From the NCBI RefSeq assembly GCF_963678635.1, contig NC_087066.1:64734282-64798281 (forward strand): a DNA stretch of 64,000 nucleotides, written 5' to 3'. The stretch is from Symsagittifera roscoffensis. Taxonomy: Eukaryota > Xenacoelomorpha > Acoela > Convolutidae. The translations under genes were made by a program, and so were the position numbers. Shown in pieces: positions 21,520 to 32,200 of this stretch. Under the pieces are notes generated by a model. It saw only the letters and a list, made by a program, of their open reading frames with translations, was not told the DNA's origin and ran no database searches. How positions within the stretch are numbered: position 1 is the first letter of the stretch; every line of letters begins with the position of its first letter.

Positions 21520-22847
21520 AAGAACTGCCTAAGCGAAAACCATAAACACTAAAAACATTTTGTTTCCTTTTAATTGATACTATCACCTTTAGCCTCAAGA
21601 GTATCTCAGTTTTAATTTTGACCAGAATGCGCGTTCAAGTACCAGAGCAGTGAAAAATAACAAGGAAGGAATTTGTTAGTGACGTGTTTTACTAATCTTC
21701 TTTATTTGAAGTAGAAGTTTCGAGAACGTTGTTTTTATTCGTCATACTGATTGTTTCCTTGAAATTTTAAATTGAAATTTAAAAAAAACTTGACGTTTGT
21801 CAAGTATTCAATTGAGTTTAAACTGAACATATTGACGAAATAAACTATTTTTTGATGAAGAAACTCGATCAAAGACAATTCACCCAATGAGCAATTGAAA
21901 TAATTGATTGTCCAAAAACAGCATGGCAATATTCAGCCCTCTAATTAATTATTTTAGTCAAATTAATTTTTGATACATAATATTTTAAAATTAGCGTCTG
22001 GATGCTTGCGTTCCAGACATTTATGCCAATAGAAAAAACTTCCAAATGCAAAATTATCCAAGACAATGGGTTCCTAGAAAGATATGTCCGAAAAGCGTCC
22101 AAGAGGTGTCTGGCTAATTGACACACAAAATAACGCCAGATTTTTGTGACAAAATTTTTAGTAGGTGGGATTCATTTGATAAAACTAAGCAACTGTGCAA
22201 TTAGATGCAATCTTTCTATGAGTACGAGAGAAGAAAAAAATGTTGGTTGTAAAAAATGCGTTTTCAAATTTTTCTGGTGGCTTAAAAATTTAAATAAAAG
22301 TAAAAACAGAAACCTGAGTTAAGTATGAAGTACTGTATTCATAGAGTAATTTCAGATAGGGTACACCGTCTGCTCGTCACGCTATCTTATTTTCGGCCGG
22401 ATAGATTCGTGCAACTTCTTAGTCTAATACCGATCTTAATCTTACTCTTATATCTCCTAGTCTCGATAGATCTAGTGTACACCGGTTTGCGCGAGTTAGT
22501 TCCAGAATGAGAACAACTGTATTCTAAGTTTAATTCAAATTGCTCTGGTGTTGAAACTGCAAGTAGTTTCAGCACTTTACAAATAAATAGGTTGTTAGTT
22601 TGATGGAGTATGATTGGTTAGTATTTAATATTTTATAGAGATTAAATGTCATAATTTTAACCAATGATAAATACTAGTTTAGATCTGGTTCCAAACCATC
22701 AATTTTTGTTTTCAAAGAGACTGGTCCAAAACGTTTGATGTTTTTTTCCTAACTGCAGTTTCGGACATTCATGCACTTATTGCTTCGGAAATTGAAAACC
22801 TTTCCGACTTCACGTGATCTTATCCACGCATGAAGAAATTTGGCGGT
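21520..22847. other. Intergenic, no gene seen
   Basis: AT-rich; only short open frames without support. Confidence 0.4.
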
Positions 22848-23103
22848 ACTAGTTAATTTTTTTGGTCCCGTGAGAATACTATTTCAGATGAGTGGTCCGG
22901 TCTATATCCCAAGAATTCAGCTCGGGTTTCGAACCTACGCCTTGAGCTTGGTAGCCGGATTCATGCCAGTTATACTAACTAGGCCCGGTGTTTGATCAAC
23001 ATAGAAAAATTAAGATGTTTACGATGAAATTTATGCCACATACTGTACCTCTGTTTTTAAAAGGGAGCAAAGCATTTATGAGGTACCAAAAAAATTAACT
23101 AGT
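22848..23103. mobile_element. 256-bp element with 19-bp perfect TIRs enclosing a tRNA-like sequence
   Basis: Left end ACTAGTTAATTTTTTTGGT (22848-22866) is the exact inverse of ACCAAAAAAATTAACTAGT (23085-23103). The interior carries a tRNA-related segment on the - strand. No clear target duplication. Confidence 0.6.
22917..22985 (-). repeat. tRNA-like (SINE-type) segment
   Basis: On the - strand CCTAGTTAGTATAACTGG resembles a D-arm/A-box with the AGTT/AACT stem, and GTAGGTTCGAAACCCGAG contains the B-box core GGTTCGA. No convincing acceptor stem, so this is a tRNA-derived sequence rather than a working tRNA. Confidence 0.5.
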
Positions 23104-24480
23104 AGTTATGTTTCTGCTGAATTTTAAAAAAATGTTTAAAAAAAATACTTCTATTTCGCTCCGGCTGAGTAGTACATGCAAAAGGGCTTACAGCTCACGT
23201 TCACGTTTCAGCATTTGTTTCAGGCATTTATGTCATTTAAGTAGCATATCAAACAAAATCAATACCTCCGCTATATTGTGATTTTTGAATATTTTGAAGT
23301 TTTGAATATTTTCCACCAACTCAGTAATCAACAGCATATGAAGTCAAAAACTTGACTGCTCCTTCTGTGAAGTATTTGCCGGAGATTATGAATTTGTATG
23401 ATAAGCTAGAAAATTGTTTATCAAAACTAAAACAAATATATATTTTTTCAATTTTCTGTAGAAAAAATCCTAGACGCATTTTGACTTGAAATTAGACTCT
23501 CATTTCTTGGAGCAATTCAGTTTAGATTGATACCAAAGGTGGCTTAAAGCGCTGCATCGCGTTGTTAAGCAATTAAACGAATTTGTTAGATAGAATTAAT
23601 CAAATAAACGACATTCAATATCCGATACTGACGGTATTCTAGACTCCTTAAGTTGAGATGATATTTTTGAGAATTTTAACTTAGAGCTCACAGCATCAAA
23701 ATTATCCAATAAATAAAAATCAAATATCAAAAATGAAAATTGAAAATTGCTTGTATAGTTAAGATGTTTCTTTTTGAAGTTTACCCGCTTTTCGCTATTC
23801 GCTATTGATTTCACTTTAGTATTTAACAGTTGTTAATTTGACTGTTACTGCATTTCAAATGCTAATGGGTTTTATCATGTTATTTGAATCATTTCAAACA
23901 GGAGAGGATTTATTTGAGTGAAGTGAAGATACGGTTCAAATTGAAGAGCAACAGTTAATTACAGAACACGTGGTTTTTTGCATCCGTTTTTTGCAAACGC
24001 AATTTTTTTGGTCAAAATTTTCTATTTTTTTTTAGTCAAAAGTGCATAAAAACGGAATTTTGACCTGTTTTTTTTCTTCAAAATCGGCTCTTTATAGTGT
24101 TCTGTGACTGCTCGGAAAATTAGTCAAACTGAAATAAAAAAAAGTTCGACTAAAATTTCGAAATTTTTTCCAAAATCAACCCCCTCAAAAAAAATTTTTT
24201 AAGATGCCCTTGTCTGGAATACAAAGCAATAATCGATTTTGAAAGCAATCCAATTTTGATTTCCCATTTAGTATTTTAGTATATCTGAAAAATGCTGCTG
24301 TTGATGATTGGTATTTTGTGGCCTATCTTTTGAAAAATAGTTGAGATATATATTCTTAAAAATATATTTTTATATATATACGATAAGAAAGTAATCAAAA
24401 TTTAGCCAACTCTCAAAATAAATTAGCCACAAACACTTTCGTATTTTCGAAGTGCTACTAAAAAGCTGGTTTTAAAGCAG
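23104..24480. other. Intergenic, no gene seen
   Basis: AT-rich with many T and A runs; no supported gene or bounded repeat. Confidence 0.4.
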
Positions 24481-24489
24481 AAAATGATA

Positions 24490-24786
24490 ATTAAATAAGG
24501 CTCAAGTTTTTTCTATGGTATTAGAACAATAAACATTGACCCAATCTACTATATGTCAATTTACTCTTGATGCCTAATAAACTATTCTAATTCTATGTCT
24601 CTATATGTACAATTACTGTACATAAACTTAAAAAGACTACAACTATTAAAAGGAAGTATTTGAATTAAGAACGTTAAAAGAACAACTGAACTTCCGATCA
24701 TATCGACCAATGGTCGTAACTAAATTGGTTAACAGGTATTAATTAAATACCGAAGGTCATCTAAAATACTAAATCAAATCACAACA
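24490..24786 (-). repeat. Probable element 3 3' LTR
   Basis: On the - strand a PPT-like GGTGGGAAA precedes TGTTGTGATTTGATTTAG, the expected LTR start. The far end is not fixed; I assumed a length like the LTR of element 1. Confidence 0.4.
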
Positions 24787-25165
24787 TTTCCCACCGGGAA
24801 AAAAATAAAATTGCAAACTAACTACATAACTCTATAAACACCTTTTTCCCCCTTCGAGAATGGAAAAATTTTTACAAACTGCACCAATAAGGTGAATATA
24901 CAGAAGCAAAATAGAATCCACAATTGAGAGAGAATGTACAATGTACAGGGTGACTATACAGAATTACAAAATTTACAGGATACAGTAACTAACTAAATTA
25001 AAACTAATCCACAACATGTACATTAACATGTACAATTGTATCTAGAGGTAAAATTGAAAGTCCGACGGTAAGATGTGGTTCAAGATTGTTTTGTTCAGTT
25101 TATTTGATATGTAAATTAATTGAATCGGTTGTCAAAATCATCCAATTTAGCCCTCATTTCCGAAT

Positions 25166-26212
25166 CTATAGACAAGTAGATCTAGCTACAGTTGTCCACC
25201 TCCAGCGGGGGGTCGTTCGTGGTCTGGTAAGCTGCATTTGAGCCCGATGAATTTTCGTGGAAATGAGTCTTCGTAGGAGAGGTAACTGGTCTGACCGTCG
25301 GGAGGGAGTTCTTTGAAGACCACGATAACGTCGTTTCCGCAACGAGAATTTGTCGGGATGTGCCTCCGCTAGTGGTGTCGAAAAGTCGGACGGTGAAGTG
25401 ACCGTAAAAGTAGTCCTATGAGTGTCGGGTGACAAGGAGAATACTGAAGGTGACACCCCTGGGTCGTCTTTTTCGAGAACCGCGTCTATAAAGCGGCGAT
25501 TTCCGTAAAACTGTGGGGGGCCACATTTCTGCGTGATCTAGAATTTCGAGGCTTTATCTTCGGACTGTCCGTATGCTCCGGAATACTGTCTACCAGTATT
25601 GGATTGTCTTGCGATCCTTCTGTCGTGGTCGAGTCGTGGATGACAACGATCTCCCGGTGACCCTGACCTTTCTGAACTCGGGTGTGGAGATTCGACGGTA
25701 CCTGTAACACTTAAGCCCTGGTTAGATTCGGAATGAAGGCTTTCAGGTATATTGTTATTGGTCACATCGTCGAAGTAGTCATCGATTATCCCGTCCCACG
25801 AATCTAGGTTTAAGGAAGAAGATGAACCTGAAGAGATTCTTGAAGCGTCTTGAGTGGCCGCGCTCACCATCGGTGCACCAGTCCCTGCTCTGGTGTTGGA
25901 CGTTCTTGAGGTGCCTTGAACCGAATGTCCAGCGGGTTTCGGTACAGCTTTCTTTGGTGGAGAAAGTTTCATTTTCCCAGCTAAACTCGAATGGGTATGA
26001 AGTTTATGCCCGGTGGGTGTCTGATTCACTATTATCTTTTTGGGCCCAGGGAGTATTTTTCTTTTTATAGCCAGATCCGATTTACGTAAAACGTGACCGT
26101 TGTCAAGGGTTATGGTGTGTTCTGAAGAATCAATGATATCCTTCTTAACCAGATTAAAATATGGGTCCCTATTTTTCCTGTTAGACACCTTTCTATATAA
26201 GTTACCTCGCAT
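25166..26212 (-). pseudogene. Element 3 post-integrase tail
   Basis: Frames 25538-26212, 25486-25710 and 25166-25456 together form a hydrophilic tail. It opens YRKVSNRKNRDPYF and has HTITLDNGHVLRKSDLAIK, very close to the element 2 sequence at the same place. After that it is Ser/Thr/Pro-rich. The RKSDL block looks like the small module that follows integrase in many gypsy elements (GPY/F-like; inferred). Confidence 0.6.
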
Positions 26213-26285
26213 TATTGTTTTTCTTTTTGCCAGAGGTTCTGAAGTTTGATTAATGTCGTCCGGGTTTGTATTTAGGGTGACAGTC

Positions 26286-27298
26286 CTAGATAGTGGCAGG
26301 TTGTCTTCTGGGTCTGACGTGCTGTCCTTTTCCTCGTCCAGATATCCATCTTCTGCCCCCGTCGTGGAGTTCCCAGTTAGTGGCCCGATCTTTGGACATT
26401 ATAGCTTTCCCTTTACCTAAATGGTCAATATCGGACGTAAGATTTTTCCACCTAGGGTTCGCTACTCTATTAAAATGTTTTTCAAAAGGTGTACAGCCGA
26501 TAGCGGATTGCTTCAAGATTCTCAAATTCCGAATGATTTTCTCGATCGACTCATTTAGTGACGGCTTGGGTAATTCGAAGGACATTGCCAGTAATTTCGA
26601 TTTAATTGTGTACACTAAGCTTTCCACTAGCCCATTGGATTTGTGGTCCCCGACTGTGCAGTAAATAATTTCCATACTAAATTTATCGTAGAAGTTTTTG
26701 AAATCATGTGATAAGAAGCATGACCCATGGTCGACTCTAATTTTTCTTGGGAATCCGTGTAGGTGACAGTAATCGTTTAAAAAAGTGAAATTACATTTCT
26801 CGTAGAAGTGTTGTTAACGATCTTGGCCGAAAGAAACTTTGTATAACGGTCAATGCAAAGAAGGATGTATTTATTGTTACCCCAGAACGGGTCCAACGGT
26901 CCCGAAAAGTCCAGATTAATTTCATCGTTCGCGAATGTCAACGTCGGGGGTTTCGAAATATTATGGGTGCCTAGTAACACTTTAATATTCTTACCAGCTT
27001 TTAGGCATTGGCTACATGTTCTCCCGTGATGGTAAATTTCCCGATAAATATACGGCCGCCACAAGTATTCGGCAAGGGATTTCATCCCAAACTGTCCTGG
27101 ATGAGTCTCATGTTGCATCGAATTAAAAGTTCCCCTGATAGTAGATGGGACGACTAATTTATTATCTAGGAAAAGTAGCTCGTCCTTCACATGAAGATCC
27201 TTGGCATAATTTTTCAAGTATGCTCCGTGTATGCCCATTGGTCGATTCCTCTTTATCGTCTCGATCAAGTCCCACAGCAACTTGTCTTCCCTGGTCAA
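26286..27298 (-). pseudogene. Element 3 integrase
   Basis: 26777-27298 carries the zinc-binding part (HETHPGQFGMKSLAEYLW..., CSQCLKAGK) and the first catalytic Asp (NLDFSGP). 26286-26675 carries the Glu (GLVESLVYTIK) and CTPFEKHF. The segment with the second Asp lies between, out of frame. Confidence 0.82.
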
Positions 27299-27301
27299 AA
27301 T

Positions 27302-28246
27302 CTAAAGCAATTTTTTTGAGCAGTGGTTTTTCGGGCGAATCGGGGAAAATATTAGGTTTAGGTCAGCCTTGTATCTTCTTACGAGGTCTGCGGGGTCGGG
27401 TGGAAGTCGATCGTCTCTGAATTTGAGGGCAATATTATGTTCTTCAGGGATGATCAGTAGAGGTTCATTCACTTTATCCATTGGGAGTTCTAGTCGTTTC
27501 TTGCTAGATGGTATGAATTGTCTGTTTAGTAATAGAAAATGTAACAGGACTTTGTCCGTAAAGGTAATACTTTTAAAATTAAGTTTCGAATTATCGACAG
27601 GTTGGCAATTTGTAGTGCAATTTTCTGTCCGAGAATGTTGATTGTGACAAATTTTGATCGACTGAGCAATACAAGATATGATAGCAGCAATAATCTTGAG
27701 TTTAAGTAAAGCTAAAGAGCTATTCAACCGATTCTGACCAATCACGTTGCTTGAATTTTTGTTTCCCTACGGGATTGTAGTAACTCGAGCATTAGTATTT
27801 AGAGCGACCGCTGGTCTATCTACAGTATTTACAGTAACTATTTTAGAATATTGTTTATTCAATAAAATATTCTAAACTTTGTCGATTGAAGCGACTACAA
27901 ATTCGTCGTCATAATGGGAAATTGGAAAAGCTTTGCCCGAAGGAAGTCTAGATAAAAGGTCTGTAAAGCCCATGTCCTTTCCTGGTAAATGCGAATTTTT
28001 AAAATTGAATGGTAAAAGTCTGTTTACCCAACGGGTCAATCGACTATGCATCGTTTTGTTTCCATTATTTGCCGAAAGTGCTGATAGTAATGCTTTATGG
28101 TCAGTTACTATTTGAAATTCCGTTCTGTAAAGGTAGTTTCTTAAATGTTCTGTTGCCCATAAGACTCCCAGCAACTCCAATTCGTTGGTAGAATATTTCA
28201 TTTCATGGTTGTTTAAAACTCTGGATGCAAACGCGATTGTTTTCAA
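27302..28246 (-). pseudogene. Element 3 RNase H and linker
   Basis: 27872-28246 has STNELELLGVLWA, TDHKALLSAL, RLTRWVNRLLPF and PGKDMGFTDLLSR. 27302-27745 is the linker, with NQHSRTENCTTNC; element 2 has the related NSHSRTEQCDSSC. Confidence 0.85.
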
Positions 28247-28278
28247 CTGGTCGTCCTGTAAGTGTTTTAGTGTCGCCC

Positions 28279-28795
28279 CTAGTCCGTTTTCAGTCTTGTC
28301 CTCTCTTTTATATCGAAGTGGCTGTTTTCTGTGATATTTACAATTTCAGCTTTTAACTTCTCAAACGCTAAGGAATGGTTAATGTCCCATTTGTAGACCG
28401 ATTTTTTGTTCAGTAGAGGTCGAAGGGGGGAACTTAAAGTCGATAAGTTAGGAACGAATTTTACGTATTGGTTTATCGAGCCGAAAAATGAACGTAGTTC
28501 GGAAATTTTCTTCGGGGTTGGCAAATTTTTTATTGCGTCTGCTTTACCGACCAACGGTCGTACTCCCTCCCCGGAGATTTTGAAGCCAAGCCATTCGATG
28601 TCAGATTTAAAAAAATGCGCATTTCCCCCATTTAACTGCCATGTTGTTCTTATCTAATATTGATAAAATTTTATACACTATTGATTTATTTTATACACTA
28701 TTGATTTGTGTTCTTCCAAGGATCCACGCTAGGCTACCAGGATGTCGTCTATGTTGCAATTTCTGAATGGGATATTTTTCAACAGTTAGTCCATG
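28279..28795 (-). pseudogene. Element 3 reverse transcriptase, partial
   Basis: On the - strand the catalytic IDDILVA lies just inside the gap edge (about 28740-28760) with a stop right after it. Then come the palm/thumb parts IEWLGFKISGEGV and LRSFFGSINQYVKFVPN. The N-terminal half is missing in the gap. Confidence 0.8.
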
Positions 28796-28995
28796 NNNNN
28801 NNNNNNNNNNNNNNNNNNNNNNNNNNNNNNNNNNNNNNNNNNNNNNNNNNNNNNNNNNNNNNNNNNNNNNNNNNNNNNNNNNNNNNNNNNNNNNNNNNNN
28901 NNNNNNNNNNNNNNNNNNNNNNNNNNNNNNNNNNNNNNNNNNNNNNNNNNNNNNNNNNNNNNNNNNNNNNNNNNNNNNNNNNNNNNNNNNNNNNN
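28796..28995. other. Assembly gap (200 N)
   Basis: Exactly 200 N, a usual placeholder length. Element 3 stops on its left, and FOXRED2-like coding sequence may begin directly on its right. The missing sequence is probably much longer than 200 bp. Confidence 0.95.
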
Positions 28996-29206
28996 GGGAA
29001 TTGACGCTGGCCAGAGGGACTATCTAGCCTACTCACCTGGAACACACAATTACACTGCAGACACACCAGGAGATGGGAAAGAAGAATTGAGGGGGATGAA
29101 AAATGAAAAGGGGCGGGGAAAGTGGGATCATTGGCAGCATTTTAAAAAGATCACAGAGGAAATGAAAGAAACGCAGAAAAAGCAGATCAAACTGAGGTTC
29201 AAACTG
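28996..29206 (+). CDS. Possible FOXRED2-like exon at the gap edge
   Basis: Open frame GIDAGQRDYLAYSPGTHNYT..., ending KKQIKLRFKL. The end resembles the basic strand before the DNFAMR segment of FOXRED2, and a phase-1 donor near 29206 would fit the next exon. The match is weak. Confidence 0.35.
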
Positions 29207-32200
29207 AGTTTTTAGAGTTCAAAAAGCTTGCCATTGATTAGGATTTGTTAGCTTAGCAATCGTATAGGACTTATTTATTTCATTTTACATAAGTTATTCA
29301 AAATAAAACCGGTCCTCTTTGAGTTTGAAAAGCTACAAGTGGTAACAAAATTTCAACCGATTCGATAGCTGAGTGTCATCAAATTTGAGAAAATGAGAGC
29401 TTAAATTGGCGCTCTAAATTGATATGCATGCTCCTGTTGCTGTAATTGTGTTTCAATCTTTCAGCAGGGGAGGTGTTCGGGATGAGAGGGAAAAATGCGG
29501 TGGAGGACTGGGCGATGAAGATTGGTGGAGTTGATCTCGATGGCGGAATTGAGGGAAGAGAATTCTTGGATGAGGTCATCAACTGCATGGGTATGCTTGT
29601 ATAGTTTCAATCAAGAAAAAAGTTTTTCAGTGGTGTAAGTTTCACCATGTTTGCACCATGTTACGCTTCAAATTTTTGCAAGTAGTTGAAGCAAGCCAAT
29701 GTGAACAATAATCTGTTTGATTATTAGAAAATAATATCCAGTGTTTTCTATTCATGCAGAAAAACGGTATAAACACTGATATGCTCCGTTTTTTTTTCAG
29801 GGCATAAAATACGAAATCATTTTCCCAGACCGTTTTTTAAAAACCACTATGTGACAAAATGGACAATCTGAAAATGGAACTTCTGGAGAAACAAGAAACT
29901 TTCATTTTCACACGTAGAAAAATGCACAACTGAAATGATGAAATATCATAAAACAAAAATTAAATCTTACAAAAGAAAATTTTGACCTAAATCAAAATCA
30001 CTCCTAGTTTCTTTTAGGCTGGACAATGGATGTGTCATCGTTTACACGTGAAGTGACTCCCAATATGATCAAGGGAAGATACATGATGAGTCCTCGCAAG
30101 TACCCCCAAATACTGGACACCTTCGAGTCTGTCAATCAGCCCAACATGTTCTTCCTAGGCGCCAATGCCCACTCTTATGACCACAACTCTTCAGGGGGAT
30201 TCATTCACGGATTCAGGTAATCAAAAATACGTGAAGAGAGAAGGGGGGGGGGGTTCAACCGCCTCCTTTTTTATCAATTCTGGATGACAAATGTTTCCAA
30301 AGAGTACACCGTTTGGTACTATTTTACGACTGCAATTTCTGGCTGACCGATCCTAGAAGTTTTCTTGGGGCGCCTTGGAGCAGAAGATTTTACCAAAAGT
30401 GTTCATTCTGGGGTATCGACAGAGCTCAAGTTTTCGATAGCTGATCCAAAACAAATATCGAAAAAATTTTTCAAAAACCGTCCCAGACCAAAAATTCACA
30501 ACTCAAGTGTTGTATTCAAGTGTTCGTTCACGGATTCATTCATGGTCTTCCGCAGGCCTCTTGGCCTGAACATCTAAAAATTCATAGAAAAAGTACCTAA
30601 TAAAACTATTCAATGCCTCATAAACTTGCAAGTATAAATGCCTTTTTTGTATCTTGAAAAGCTTCTTGTCAAATCAATCATTCTATTTTCCGCATTTTGG
30701 GTTTTTTTTGTGGCCAAGTATGAATAAAATTGATTTTTGAAACTTTGGCGCTTCCCAAAAAGATCGATTTTTTGTATTGTTGAGGTCTCATTTTTAACTA
30801 TCTTCGATTTGTTTATTACTCGCAATAAAGTTTCAACTCTGCTTTCAGATACCAGGTTCGAGCACTACACAACATTTTGGAGCAGAAAAACCACGGTGTA
30901 AAATGGCCATCAAAGCAGCACAATATTCAGCATCTTCTGCTCCATTTGACTGCTCGAATAAACACCGCACCCGCTCTTTACCAAATGTTTCGAACACTTT
31001 GTGACGTAATAACAAAAACGCAAACGACCAATCAGATTTCAACACATTCATACCGCTACTTCAAAGATTATCCAATAAAATTGCTTCACAAATTCGACTC
31101 TATAACAGGCGTGAAGTTGGATCCGGATTTTGACAAGGTGATGATCTGGTACTTCGATTATGGAGACAATTTTTCCTGCCGGGGCTGCAATACGTTGAGT
31201 AAAGGTCGGGCTAATTTGAATCGATATACAGCCGAGGAGGCCAACTTTTTGCACCCAATTTTCAAACAGGGATCGACCGCTCATTTTCTCAAAAATAATC
31301 ATTTCCCAAACGCAAACTATCATCGAATCTTTGTAGATGTACAAAGGTTCGTCACATAGTACAAAAGTTATATATAACAAGACTGCTCGTATCAGGGCGA
31401 AGCCCTGAATGTTCCGACTGCCCTTCAAGGTTTATGGAGCATTAACAACATAAATATCATTAACAAATTAATTGTAACAAAAAAATTAATTTTTTTTTCT
31501 TCATTATTTGAAATTATCCCCCCACACGCCATTTAAACTACAAAAGAATAAATTTTGCTCCTTGTAACAAATCAATTATGGCAAATAAGCGTCTTTCAAC
31601 CAATTTGGAACGATTTCTAAGACGGATTAAATCTCCGCTTACGCGTTAATAGCGCGAATTATATCGCGCGTTAATTGTCCCAAATTGGTCAAAATGGCAA
31701 TCTTTAAACCCTCATAACTTTACGAAAAATGCTCATAGTGAAACATCTTTTCAAGTTTAAGCTCAGGACAACAATACCTTTTGAATGATATAAAAAAAAA
31801 ATCCGTCAAAAATGGCTAGTCAAAAAGTCGAAATTTGTCTGAAGAAAAAAGCACCGAGCACAAATATTCCGTTACTTTCGTCTCGAAAGTCGGAACAATA
31901 ACCGCTAAATTAGTTTTTTAATGAGAGGCTTGTACCATGGGGAGAAAGGACAAAAGTTAACAAAATTTGTTTGAAGACAACGACGAAATATTTGCGCCGG
32001 CGGTTTATTTCGACTTTGCAACTAGCAACAGACAATTTTTGACTGTTTTACTAGCAAATTCTGACGGAATTTATAAACAATATAATAAACAAAATATATC
32101 ATTTTGTACTGTACATAGCGTGTGGGGGATGTTTTTAAAAAAATCTCAAAAAAGTTATTACTCCATCGACAACAGCACTATTCCATCGAACTCAAAAACA

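Larger units (their letters stand above)
24490..28795 (-). mobile_element. Element 3: Ty3/gypsy-type LTR retrotransposon, 5' part lost in gap
   Basis: On the - strand the order RT (entering from the gap), RNase H, integrase and tail matches elements 1 and 2. Gag, protease and the 5' LTR are not visible; the RT runs into the N gap at 28796. The coding parts are scattered over several frames with stops, so it is defective. The left boundary near 24490 is a guess because there is no second LTR to compare. Confidence 0.8.

Noticed and set aside
22917-22985. Functional tRNA gene
   Set aside because: A- and B-box-like parts and a D-arm are present, but the acceptor and T stems do not pair convincingly.
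28708-29215. Open frames running through the run of N
   Set aside because: Translation of N has no meaning; only the part right of 28996 was considered.
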